Positions 51,693 to 61,829 of a stretch of 64,000 bases of DNA are shown one piece after another. This DNA comes from JAKPQE01 sp041397845 (GTDB taxonomy: Bacteria > Pseudomonadota > Alphaproteobacteria > Rhizobiales > JAKPQE01): positions 124,001 through 188,000 of the forward strand of contig JAWKVW010000003.1 in NCBI GenBank assembly GCA_041397845.1, read 5' to 3'. Position numbers and translations under genes: made by a program. Each line of letters opens with the position of its first letter. Position 1 is the first letter of the stretch. The notes under the pieces were generated by a model, which did no database searches, was not told the origin of the DNA, and saw only the letters and a list, made by a program, of their open reading frames with translations.

Positions 51693-52298
51693 ATGGGGTC
51701 GCCGAAAACGCTCTTTCAACTGGCGGGATTCGACACCCAGCCGGCGCGGCTGGAGGCCCGCCGCTGGTGCTGATCGATTACCAGAACGAGTATCTTCGGG
51801 ACCCTGAAGCCGTCGGCGCGGAAGAGGCGGTGTCGCGGGCAGCAGAGCTGCTCGCGGCAGCGCGCAAGAGCCGGCGCGCGGATCATCCATGTCGCCCACA
51901 AGGGCGGAGCCGGCGGTCCTTTCGACCGGGCGGCGGAACGCGGCGCAATCATTGCCGGTCTTGCCCCGATCGAGGGCGAGGCGGTGATCGAGAAGCCGCG
52001 GCCGAACGCGTTCTCGGGAACCGACCTTGCCCGGCTCGTCGGCGAGCGCGGCAGCCGCATCGTCATTGCCGGCTTCATGACGCATATGTGCGTCTCCTCG
52101 ACGGCGCGGGCGGCGCTCGACGAGGGTTTCATGGTGACGGTGGCGGCGGATGCCTGCGCGACACGGGACCTGCCAGGGTCCGGCGGCGGCGTCGTCGCGG
52201 CGGCGGACCTGCACGCCGCCGAGCTTGCGGCGCTCGGCGACCGGTTTGCGGCGGTGGCGCCGGTTGCGACGATCACCGGGCTGGCGGTCGCCGCCTGA
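51693..52298 (+). pseudogene. Isochorismatase-like cysteine hydrolase, two frameshifts
   Basis: A cysteine hydrolase of the isochorismatase-like superfamily (nicotinamidase-type fold). The start is ATG 51693 with GGAG upstream. The first part (FQLAGFDTQPARLEA) loses frame near 51757, where one base appears missing. PLVLIDYQNEYLRDP and the following helix continue in another frame; near 51871 an extra C restores the original frame, giving IIHVAHKGG, then VIEKPRPNAFSGTDL and the catalytic Cys loop GFMTHMCVSSTARAA. The Asp (IDYQNEY), Lys (EKPRPNAF) and Cys triad are all present in the pieces. Substrate unknown. Probably regulated by the divergent LysR protein. Confidence 0.8.
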
Positions 52299-52331
52299 GA
52301 TCTTCCAGGTTCGTTTCCCGACCCGGTCAGG

Positions 52332-53702
<1,371 letters not shown>

Positions 53703-53776
53703 GGGTCGTTTCCTCGAATTCTGTGCCGCCCGGGGCGGCGCGCGGCGGGTCTGCGGCCGCCGGCGGGACGGTCAAA

Positions 53777-54124
53777 TCAGCGTTCGGCCTTGATGATTTC
53801 GGTCATTGTGACGCCGAGCTTGTCTTCGACGAGCACGACCTCGCCGCGGGCGACGAGGCGGTCGTTGACATAGATGTCGATCGCCTCGCCGACCTTGCGG
53901 TCGAGTTCGACGACGGAACCGGTGCCGAGCTTCAACAGGTCGGAGACCTGCATGCGGGCGCGGCCGAGAATGGCGGCGATCTTCACCGGGACGTCGAAGA
54001 CGGCCTCCAGTTCGGCGGCGCCGTGGGTCTGGTTCGGATCTTCGTCGCCGCCGGGATGGCGCGGCGCGGCGGTGTGCTGGTCGAGAGGGATCTCGGCGCC
54101 GGTCGGGGTGTTGGCGTCGCTCAT
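53777..54124 (-). CDS. fliN: Flagellar motor switch protein FliN
   Basis: FliN is part of the C-ring that switches motor direction. The 115-residue protein has a short variable N-terminus and the SpoA domain (about 38-115): VFDVPVKIAAILGRARMQVSDLLKLG, VVELDRKVGEAIDIYVNDRLVARGEVVLVEDKLGVTMTEI. The start codon overlaps the fliH stop by four bases. Complete. Confidence 0.96.
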   Translation of the reverse strand: MSDANTPTGAEIPLDQHTAAPRHPGGDEDPNQTHGAAELEAVFDVPVKIAAILGRARMQVSDLLKLGTGSVVELDRKVGEAIDIYVNDRLVARGEVVLVEDKLGVTMTEIIKAER

Positions 54125-54819
54125 CTCAAGTCTCCTTCAGGGCCGGCGGCATGGCCGTGCCCGGGCGGTCTGTCGTGGCCGGCGGCGTGCCCGGTGGCAG
54201 CGCGGGCGGCGAGGTAGCGTTCGATCGCGGCGATGATGGTCGCCTCGACCTCGGCGGCGTCGCGGACGATGCCGCCGTCGGCCCATTCGATGCGGCAGTC
54301 GCCGGGGGCGAAATCCGGTTCGCCGAGAATGACGAGACGGCCCTCGAAGCCCTTCTCGTAGGCGAGGCGGTCGACGTGGGCGCGCAGCGCCTCGACGTGG
54401 GCGTCGTTGAGGCGGATGACGAGATGCGGGGTGTGGCGCAAGGGGCCGAGGCATTCGGCAATCAGCGCCTCGATTTCGGCGAGCGGCTCGCGGGCAACGA
54501 GGGCCGGAGCGATCTTGCGGGCGGTCGTCAGGGCAAGCTCGAGGGCAAAGCGCTCGGCGCGCAGGCGGTCCTCGTCAAGCGCGGCAAAGATCGCGTCGGC
54601 GGCCTTGGCGAGGCGGCCGGCCTCCTCGGCCAGACGATTGGCGCCGGCGGCCTCGGCGGCGGCGCGACCCTCGGCAAGGCCTTTGGCATGGCCGCGCTTC
54701 TCGGCAGCAGCGAGGGCGGCCTCGTGGGCGGCAAGGTCGACCACCGGACGCTCTTCGACCGGCTCGCTCTCGCGGGCGGCGAAGTCGATGTCGAACAGGT
54801 ATTTTGCCGGTGCTGCCAT
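54121..54819 (-). CDS. fliH: Flagellar assembly protein FliH
   Basis: FliH regulates the FliI ATPase of the flagellar export machine. The 232-residue protein starts MAAPAKYLFDIDFA, has an Ala/Glu-rich coiled-coil region (about 30-110, AEKRGHAKGLAEGRAAAEAAG) and a C-terminal domain with DARIEWADGGI-like CRIEWADGGIVRD (about 190-200), the conserved FliH/YscL motif. Start: second codon of a tandem ATG (54817-54819). Length and position between fliG and fliN fit FliH, although sequence conservation in this family is low. Confidence 0.88.
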   Translation of the reverse strand: MAAPAKYLFDIDFAARESEPVEERPVVDLAAHEAALAAAEKRGHAKGLAEGRAAAEAAGANRLAEEAGRLAKAADAIFAALDEDRLRAERFALELALTTARKIAPALVAREPLAEIEALIAECLGPLRHTPHLVIRLNDAHVEALRAHVDRLAYEKGFEGRLVILGEPDFAPGDCRIEWADGGIVRDAAEVEATIIAAIERYLAARAATGHAAGHDRPPGHGHAAGPEGDLR

Positions 54820-54862
54820 CATCCTCGTCTCGTCGGCCGCCGCTCACCCCAAGGGGTGCCGG

Positions 54863-55918
54863 TCAGTAGATGAGCTCGTCCTCGCCCTTGTTCTTGGTGA
54901 TCATGATCTCGCCGCGGGCGGCGAGGTCCTTGGCCAGATTGACCATGGCCGACTGGGCGTCGTCGACGTCGCGCAGGCGGATCGGGCCCATGGCCTCCAT
55001 GTCCTCGCGCAGCAGCTTGGCGGCGCGCTGGGACATGTTGGAGAAGAAGAAGTCGCGCAGCGGATCGGTGGCGCCCTTGAGCGAGATCGCCAGGGCGTCC
55101 TTCTCGACATGGCGCAGCAGGGTCTGGGCGCTGGCGGCATCGAGCCGGGCGAGATCCTCGAAGGTGAACATCAGCGACTTGATGCGGTCGGCCGATTCGC
55201 GGTTGTCCTCCTCGAGGGCGGTGATGAAGCGGGCCTCGGTCTGGCGGTCGAAGCTGTTGAAGATGTCGGCCATCATCTCGTGGGCGTCGCGGCGCTGGGT
55301 GTGCGACAGGTTCGACATGAACTCGACGCGCAGGGTCTGCTCGACCTTCTCGAGGATGTCCTTCTGCACCGCCTCCATCTTCAGCATGCGGTTGATGACC
55401 TCGAGGGCGAAGTCGTCGGGCAGGATCGACAGCACGCGGGCGGCATGGTCCGGCCGGATCTTCGACAGGACGAGGGCGACGGTCTGGGGGTATTCGTTCT
55501 TCAGGTAGTTGGCGAGCACCTGTTCCTGAACGTTCGACAGCTTTTCCCACATGTTGCGGCCGGCCGGTCCGCGGATCTCCTCCATGATGACGGCAACGCG
55601 CTCGGTCGGCAGGAAGGAGAGCAGGAGGCGCTCGGTGGTGTCGAAGCCGCCGGCCACCGGACCCGTCGCCGACAGCTTGGTAACGAAGTCGACGAGAACT
55701 TCCTCGAGCATTTCCGGGGTCACGGGACCGAGCTTGGAAATGGCGATCGAGACCTCGCGGACTTCCATCTCGTCGAGGGATTCCCAGATCGGCGCGCCAT
55801 GCTTCTCGCCGAGGGTGAGGAGCAGCAGGGCAACGCGCTCGATGCCGGTCAGCGGCCGCTGGTGGGCGTTGGCGGCAAGGGCATTGCTGCGGGCGACGGC
55901 GAGGGCGTTGGCATCCAT
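54863..55918 (-). CDS. fliG: Flagellar motor switch protein FliG
   Basis: FliG couples the C-ring to the stator and the MS ring. The 351-residue protein has the N-terminal FliF-binding domain (TGIERVALLLLTLGEKHGAPIWESLD), the middle EHPQ-type region (here KNEYPQTVALVLSKIRPDHAARVL, about 128-150), and the C-terminal torque domain with SQRAAKLLREDMEAMGPIRLRDVDDAQ (charged residues about 310-335). Complete; 44 bp before fliH and 10 bp after fliF. Confidence 0.97.
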   Translation of the reverse strand: MDANALAVARSNALAANAHQRPLTGIERVALLLLTLGEKHGAPIWESLDEMEVREVSIAISKLGPVTPEMLEEVLVDFVTKLSATGPVAGGFDTTERLLLSFLPTERVAVIMEEIRGPAGRNMWEKLSNVQEQVLANYLKNEYPQTVALVLSKIRPDHAARVLSILPDDFALEVINRMLKMEAVQKDILEKVEQTLRVEFMSNLSHTQRRDAHEMMADIFNSFDRQTEARFITALEEDNRESADRIKSLMFTFEDLARLDAASAQTLLRHVEKDALAISLKGATDPLRDFFFSNMSQRAAKLLREDMEAMGPIRLRDVDDAQSAMVNLAKDLAARGEIMITKNKGEDELIY

Positions 55919-55928
55919 GGCTCAGTCC

Positions 55929-57566
55929 TCACGCCGCGTCCTGGAGCCAGGTACGGATGATGGTGACGGCCTCGGCGGGGTTGGCGCGGACAAGGTCGCC
56001 AACCTTCTGGATCGAGGCGGCCTGCATCTCGCCATAGGCCTGGGCGGTGTCGATCATGCGGCCGGTGCGGTCGTCGGGCGGCGGGGCGAGCTGGGCGGCC
56101 GCCTCGCCGCCGGCGATGGCGGCGTTGCCCTCGATACCGGCCAGAGCTTCGGCGAGATCGGCGCTCGCGGCCTCGGACTTGGCCGGGGCGAGAATGCCGC
56201 GCAGGAGCGGGCGGACGACGAAGAAGAGGACGATGAGCGTCAGGAGGGCGATGACCACCAGCTCGGCGATGTAGAAATAGTCTTCCTTGGTGAACTGGAT
56301 GAAGCTGTCGGATGCCTCGACCGGCTCGGCAGCGGGACCTTCGGCGAAGGGCAGGTTGACGACCTGGACCTGATCGCCGCGACCCTGGTCGAAGCCGACG
56401 GCGGAGCGGACGAGGGCGGCGATCTGGTCGAGCTGCTCCTGCGGGCGGGGCGTGTAGGTGAACTCGCCATTGGCGTCGCGGGAATAGACGCCATCGACCA
56501 GCACGGCGACGGACAGGCGGCGGATCGAGCCGGCCTCGAGCACCTGGGTCTTGGTGGTGCGGGAGATTTCGTAGTTGATGGTCTCGTCGTCGAGCTTGCT
56601 GGTCTCCTGGGCCTGACCGTTGCCGCCGTTCGGGGTTGCGCCGGGCAGCTCGGTGCCGACACTGACGGCGCCGTCGGGATTGGCCTCGCTCGAGGACGAG
56701 GCCTCCGAACGGGTCTGCTGCGAGCGGACGACCTGACCGTCCGGGTCGAAGCTGTCGGAGGTCTCGGTGATGCGATTGAAGTCGAGTTCGGCGGCGATCT
56801 GCACGCGGGTGCGGCCGGGGCCGACGATGCGGCTGACGATATCCTCGACCTCGCCACGCAGGCGCCGCTCGATGGTGACGCGGCGCTCCAGCATGTTGTC
56901 GGCGACAAAGCCGGTCTCGTCCTCCTCGCCGGAGGCGAGCAGGCGGCCGGTTTCGTCGACGATCGAGACGCGGCCCGGCTTCAGACCCTCGACGGCGGAG
57001 GCGACGAGGTGCTGGATGGCGCGGATCTGGGCCGGCTCGAGGCTGCCGCGGACCTTCAGGGCGATCGAGGCGCTCGGCTGCTCCTGGTCGCGGCGGAACA
57101 GCTCGCGATCCGGCAGGACGAGGTGGACGCGGGCGGAGCTGACGCGATCGATGGTGCGGATCGAGCGGGCAAGCTCGCCCTCGAGGGCGCGCAGGTGGTT
57201 GAGGTTCTGCACGAAGCTGGTGGTGCCGAGGCTGTCGCCCTTGTCGAACAGCTCGTAGCCGACGCCGCCGCCGGTCGGCAGGCCATCCTCGGCAAGGCGC
57301 ATGCGGGTCTTCAGGATGGCGTCACGGGCCACCAGGATGGTGCCGCCCTCGTTCTTGACGACGTGCTCGATGTTCAGCGATTCGAGCTGGCTGATGATGG
57401 CCGAGGAGTCCTCGAAGGTCAGGTCGCTATAGAGCGGCGCCATCTGCGGCTGGCTCACCCGCATGATGACGAAGGCGAAAAAGCCGATCAGCATCGCGGC
57501 GACGGCGCCCATGGCCGCAATCCGCGAAGGACCCAGTTTCTGCAACAGTTCGGTGATACCGCTCAC
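55929..57566 (-). CDS. fliF: Flagellar MS-ring protein FliF
   Basis: FliF builds the MS ring in the inner membrane. The 545-residue protein has TM1 (about 18-36, RIAAMGAVAAMLIGFFAFVIM), the ring-building motifs RBM1-3 with VHLVLPDRELF and QIAAELDFNRITETSDSFDPD, a second TM (about 440-460, FYIAELVVIALLTLIVLFFVV) and the C-terminal FliG-binding tail (NPAEAVTIIRTWLQDAA). Start: GTG 57564-57566 (MSGITELLQKLG). First gene of the operon; the 5' region has a possible CtrA box. Confidence 0.96.
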   Translation of the reverse strand: MSGITELLQKLGPSRIAAMGAVAAMLIGFFAFVIMRVSQPQMAPLYSDLTFEDSSAIISQLESLNIEHVVKNEGGTILVARDAILKTRMRLAEDGLPTGGGVGYELFDKGDSLGTTSFVQNLNHLRALEGELARSIRTIDRVSSARVHLVLPDRELFRRDQEQPSASIALKVRGSLEPAQIRAIQHLVASAVEGLKPGRVSIVDETGRLLASGEEDETGFVADNMLERRVTIERRLRGEVEDIVSRIVGPGRTRVQIAAELDFNRITETSDSFDPDGQVVRSQQTRSEASSSSEANPDGAVSVGTELPGATPNGGNGQAQETSKLDDETINYEISRTTKTQVLEAGSIRRLSVAVLVDGVYSRDANGEFTYTPRPQEQLDQIAALVRSAVGFDQGRGDQVQVVNLPFAEGPAAEPVEASDSFIQFTKEDYFYIAELVVIALLTLIVLFFVVRPLLRGILAPAKSEAASADLAEALAGIEGNAAIAGGEAAAQLAPPPDDRTGRMIDTAQAYGEMQAASIQKVGDLVRANPAEAVTIIRTWLQDAA

Positions 57567-57658
57567 TTAACCGTACCGTTCTTCACTCTCAGACCCGCCA
57601 GACGGGCAGGCGCCGCCGGCGGCGTTCCGTCACTGGGTAAGAATTTCCGGGTGGAGGG

Positions 57659-57673
57659 TAAAAAGTTTCTTAA
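57659..57673 (-). promoter_or_regulatory. Possible CtrA box upstream of fliF
   Basis: On the minus strand TTAAGAAACTTTTTA fits TTAA-N7-TTAA with one mismatch, about 93 bp before the fliF start. CtrA controls class II flagellar genes in Caulobacter. No sigma-54 promoter (GG-N10-GC type) is evident here, as expected for the top operon. Confidence 0.35.
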
Positions 57674-57749
57674 CTTTCGGAGCCGATCGCTGCCGAAGTC
57701 TCGCATCCTGCGAAACGGGTCGCGGAAAACCGCGGAATTTCGCGCATCG

Positions 57750-57776
57750 GCCACCCGGCAAAAATTGCCGGGTGGC
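57750..57776. terminator. Perfect 12-bp hairpin between TRAP cluster and fliF
   Basis: GCCACCCGGCAA / TTGCCGGGTGGC (57750-57761, 57765-57776) with an AAA loop. It follows the DUF1850 gene by about 150 bp on the minus strand and could end that operon; there is no U-tract. The rest of the 357-bp interval (57567-57923) holds the fliF 5' region. Confidence 0.5.
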
Positions 57777-57923
57777 GATGGGCAAGGAGCGCGTGGAGAT
57801 ACCAGGCGAGCCCGCGGACGTCGCCTCGGCCGTCACATCTCCACGCAAGTCGTTGATCTCGTTCGCGGCGATCGAAAACAAGGGGCGAGCGGCAACAGCG
57901 TTCAGACAGCGTAACGAAAGGTT

Positions 57924-58305
57924 TCAGTCGCCGGGGCAGGGGGCAAGCCGCAAGGGCGGGGCGGCAATCCCGTCCGGCCCGGCGATTTCGTCGAGCCGGC
58001 GGCAGCCGGTGCCGGCGGCATCGCAGAGGCGCCAGTCGGCGGTAGCGCCGGAGCGGGCAAGGATGAGCTCGGGCACCGGCGGCAGGTCTGGCTGCCAGAC
58101 CCACCAGCCGTCGATGAGGCGGGCGCCGTCGCCAGGGTCCATGCCGGCGCCGGAACCCTAACCCGCGCTTCGACGAGACGGAGGTGACCGGCCTCGACGA
58201 CCCAGCTCTCATGCCATTCGGTCTTTTCGACCGAATGGGTCAGGCAAGCGTGAAGGCTTGCAGGGGGCAGGGCGAGGGCAAGGCCGGCGGCGGGCAGAGG
58301 CTCAC
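57924..58305 (-). pseudogene. DUF1850 protein, two frameshifts
   Basis: Small DUF1850 protein regularly encoded beside TAXI-type TRAP transporters. Core motifs are recovered only by joining frames: QAFTLA, then (missing G near 58252) THSVEKTEWHESWVVEAGHLRLVEARVR, then (missing G near 58157) MDPGDGARLIDGWWVWQPDLPPVPELILARSG to CPGD at 57924. Start is probably GTG 58303-58305, overlapping the permease end. With two single-base corrections a ~127-residue protein results. Function of DUF1850 is unknown; an exported accessory role is suspected from its context. Confidence 0.65.
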
Positions 58306-60396
58306 CGCGGGCCGGCCCCGGCGGCGCAGGCTTGCGGGTGCGCCAGACGTGGAGGCCGACGAACAGCAGGGCGAGGGCAAATCCGGCCTCGTCGGTCGCC
58401 GGCAGGGCGAGGACGAGGCTGAAGGCGGCGGCCGTTGCCAGCAGACGTTCGGGCCAGGACAGGGGCGAGGCGAGGAAGCCGATGGCGGCCGCGCCCCACA
58501 GGCCAACGGCGAGGAAGGCCTTGCCGATGATGTAGGCGACAGCCGGCCAGTAGCCGATGGTGGCGGCGAGCGGTCCGCCGTCCTGCAGCATCAGGGCCGG
58601 AGCATAGACGGCCATGTAAGGCACGACGAAGCCGGCAAGGGCGATCTTGACGGCCTCGACGCCGATTTTCAGGCCGCTCGCGGGCTATCGGGGCGGCGGC
58701 GAGGCGGCCAGCGCCACCGGCGGCGTCAGGTCGGCGAGGATGCCGAAATAGAAGACGAACATGTGGCTGACGATCAGCGGCACACCAAGCTGCAGGAGGG
58801 CAGGGCCGGCGAGCGACGACGTGATGATGTAGTTCGGGATCGTCGGAATGCCCATGCCGAGGACAAGACAGGTCACCATCGTCAGGACGAGCGAGAGAAC
58901 AGGCTCTTCTCGCCGATGGAGACGACGAAGGCGCCGAAGGTGGTTGCAGCGCCGGTCAGCGTCATGGCGCCGATGATGATGCCGACGATGGCGCAGGCGA
59001 CACCGACCGGCAGGGCATGGCGGGCACCGTCGGCAAGGGCGTCGCGGGCCATGACGAGGGTTTCGCGGCCGCCGCGCACAAAGGCGTTGACGATGACGAG
59101 CGCGACGATGACCGAGACGACGACGACGATGCCGAATTCGAAAAAGGCGGCGGCGGCAAAGCCGAGGGCAATCCAGAAGAGCGTGCGCATGCCCGGCGAG
59201 GCGAGCCGGGCAGAAACCGGACCGCCGAGGATGAGCAGGGCCGTGAAGGCAAGGCCGGCGGTGCCGGCAAAGAGCGGCGTATAGCCGGAGAACAAGAGGA
59301 AGACGAGGGCGGCGAGGGGCAGCAGCAGGTACCAGCGCGCCTTCACGGCAGCGATCGGGTCCGGACATTCTTCCTTGGCAAGGCCGAAGAGGCCGCGCTT
59401 GCCGGCTTCCAGGTGGACCATCCAGAAGGCCGAGGCGAAATAGAGGATCGCCGGCACGAGGGCGGCATGGACGACGGTCGAATACGGCACGTCGAGGGTC
59501 TCGGCCATGATGAAGGCGACCGCGCCCATGACCGGCGGCATGATCTGGCCGCCCATCGAGGAGACCGCCTCGACGCCGCCGGCGAAGGCCGGACGATAGC
59601 CGAAGCGTTTCATCAGCGGGATGGTGAACTGGCCGGTGGTGACGACGTTGGCGACGCCGGAGCCGGAAATCGTGCCCATCAGGCCGGACGAGATGACGGC
59701 GACCTTGGCCGGGCCGCCGCGGGCGTGGCCGACCGTGCCGAGGGCAAGGTCGGTGAACAGGCGGATCATGCCGGCGCGCTCGAGGAAGGCGCCGAACAGA
59801 ATGAAGAGGAAGATGTAGCTCGAGGAGACGTAGACCGGGATGCCGTAGATGCCCTCGGTGCCGAAGGCCATGTGGTCGATGATCTGGTCGAACCAGTAGC
59901 CGCGATGATTGAGCGGCGAGGGCAGGTGCTGGCCGAACAGGCAATAGGCGAGAAACAGGCCGGAGATGATCGGCAGGGCCCAGCCCATGACCCGGCGGGC
60001 GGCCTCGAAGACGAGGACGATCAGGAGGATGCCGAAGGCGATGTCCTGCGGCTCGGGATAGCCGGCGCGCAGCAGCAGGTCATTGTAGAAGACCCACTGG
60101 TAGAGGCCGGTGGAAAAGCCGAGAACGGCGGCGATCCAGGCGAAGATGCGGGTCGGCAGCGAGGCGTGCCGGCTGGTCGCGAGGATGACGTAGACGAGCA
60201 GAAGCAGGAAGCCGACGTGAACGGCGCGCACCACCTGGCTCGGCAGGATCGACCAGGCCGAGACGAAGAGCTGGAAGACCGAGAAGGCAATCGCTATCGC
60301 ATAGACGAGGCGATGGCGCAGCTTGTCCTCGTCATGGTCGTGGCTCGACGCCAAATGGTCGTCGGCCGCCGGATTCGCGGTCGTCTCGTCGCTCAT
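58306..60396 (-). pseudogene. TRAP transporter fused permease (DctQM-type), frameshifted
   Basis: Fused small and large membrane subunits of a TAXI-type TRAP transporter, which uses an ion gradient to import organic acids. The start is ATG 60394-60396. From there to about 58900 the frame is intact with many helices and the DctM motifs (SGVANVVTTGQFTIPLMKRFGY, GGQIMPPVMGAVAFIMAE). It then breaks: a missing C near 58898 (GEKSLF to LSLVLTMVTCLVLGMGIPT), a missing T near 58705 (VALAA to FAAAPIA) and two more bases near 58680 (ARESGLKIG-like), after which YMAVYAPALML and the last helices follow. About 697 codons in all when corrected, normal for the fused type. Confidence 0.85.
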
Positions 60397-60490
60397 GACC
60401 CTCTCCGTGCGGGCAGTATCGGCGAATGCACGACCGGGCGCGGGGCCCGGCCGTGTTCAGGTGTCGAGCCGCGAGGTGCGGCCTGCGGCC

Positions 60491-61450
60491 TTACTTGATG
60501 AGGCCGACTTCCTTGTAGTAGCGCTCGGCGCCCGGATGCAGCGGCAGCGGCATGCCGTTCAGGGCGTTCTCCGGCTTGATCGCCTTGGCGGCGCCGTGAG
60601 CGGCAACCAGACGATCAAGGTTGGCGTAGAGCTGCTTGGTCATCTGGTAGACCGTCTCTTCGGGGACGTCGGCCTGGGTGACGAGGAAGTTGACGACCGC
60701 AGCGGTCGGCACGTCGGCGTCCTGGCCGCGATAGGTGCCGGCCGGGATGGTGGCGGCGATGTACGGCGCGCCGAGCTTGTCGATGAGGTCGGCCGGAATC
60801 GAGACGACGGTGATGTCGTTGGTGGTGGCGAGGTCGCGGATCGAGGCGACGCCGAGGCCGGCTGACTGCAGGGTGCCGTCGATCTGGCGGTTCTTCATCA
60901 GTTCGACCGACTCGGAGAAGGGCAGGTACTCGGTCTTGCCGAGGTCGTCATAGCTCATGCCGGCGGCCGAGAAGATGGCGCGGGCGTTGAGCTCGGTGCC
61001 GGACTTCGGGGCGCCGACGGACAGGCTCTTGCCCTTCAGGTCGGAAAGGGTGGTGATGCCGGATTCCTTGGTGGCAACGAGCTGGATGTAGTTCGGATAA
61101 ATGGCGGCGAGGCCGCGCAGCTTGTCGAGCTTGCCCTTGAAGCCGGCGTCGGTGTTGCCTTCCCAGGCGAGCTTGACGGAATCGCCGAGGGCGAAGGCGA
61201 GCTCGCCGCGGCCCTGCTGCAGCAGGTTGAGGTTCTCGACGGACGCCTTGGTCGACTGGACCTGCGGGCGGGCGCCCTCGATGGTGTCGGTGTAGATCTG
61301 CGACAGGGCGACGCCGAGCGGATAGTAGACGCCCGAGGTGCCACCGGTCAGGATGTTGATGAACTGCTCGGCCTTGGCGGCCGGCGCCGCGGCGAGCGTG
61401 GCGGCCGCAATCGCGCCGAAAAGTACCTTTCTTCCCAAACCCTTGTGCAT
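60491..61450 (-). CDS. TAXI-family TRAP substrate-binding protein
   Basis: A 319-residue periplasmic solute receptor of the TAXI family. It has a signal peptide (about 1-26, MHKGLGRKVLFGAIAAATLAAAPAAKA), then INILTGGTSGVYYPLGVAL (the conserved ligand loop), the QGRGELAFALGDS segment, and ALPFSESVELMKNRQIDGTLQSAG-like (here YLPFSESVEL). Start: ATG 61448-61450 with GGAGGC eight bases upstream. It is first in the operon, 94 bp before the fused permease. Members bind small carboxylates such as glutamate or alpha-ketoglutarate; the ligand here is unknown. Complete and intact. Confidence 0.94.
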   Translation of the reverse strand: MHKGLGRKVLFGAIAAATLAAAPAAKAEQFINILTGGTSGVYYPLGVALSQIYTDTIEGARPQVQSTKASVENLNLLQQGRGELAFALGDSVKLAWEGNTDAGFKGKLDKLRGLAAIYPNYIQLVATKESGITTLSDLKGKSLSVGAPKSGTELNARAIFSAAGMSYDDLGKTEYLPFSESVELMKNRQIDGTLQSAGLGVASIRDLATTNDITVVSIPADLIDKLGAPYIAATIPAGTYRGQDADVPTAAVVNFLVTQADVPEETVYQMTKQLYANLDRLVAAHGAAKAIKPENALNGMPLPLHPGAERYYKEVGLIK

Positions 61451-61662
61451 GAAAGCCTCCGTTGTGCCGGCTTCTTCGGTGTGAGCCGGGCCCAAGAATG
61501 CCGCCGGCGCCGAACGGGGGATCCGGCACGCTGGCGGTTTCGACGAACGAATAAGAGCCGATCGGGAGAGGATGGGCAAGGCCAAGTCGCGGGGACTTGA
61601 CGGGGCAGCGGCGAAGGCAGCCGGCCGAGCTCCGGATGAGGCAGCAAATATCATGGATTTCT

Positions 61663-61693
61663 AATGCATATGACTTGTTTCGAATGCATTTGA
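61663..61693. promoter_or_regulatory. Direct repeat AATGCAT(A/T)TGA in divergent promoter region
   Basis: AATGCATATGA (61663-61673) and AATGCATTTGA (61683-61693), 20 bp apart, lie between the divergent TRAP receptor and SulP genes. The two-turn spacing and the ATGCAT palindromic core suggest an operator for one or both. The rest of the 379-bp interval shows no gene. Confidence 0.4.
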
Positions 61694-61829
61694 GGCGTAG
61701 AAGAACCGCCAAATCAGCGGCCACCATAGCAATTGACGGGGTGGACGGGCGGCGTCGAGCGTCGTTCCCGTGGTTTTACGCACAACGAAGTCGGCGCATA
61801 GAAAAGACGCCAGTGCGATCGGAGGGAAT

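Noticed and set aside
57567..57750. Sigma-54 promoter for fliF
   Set aside because: No GG-N10-GC element with suitable flanks is visible on the minus strand.
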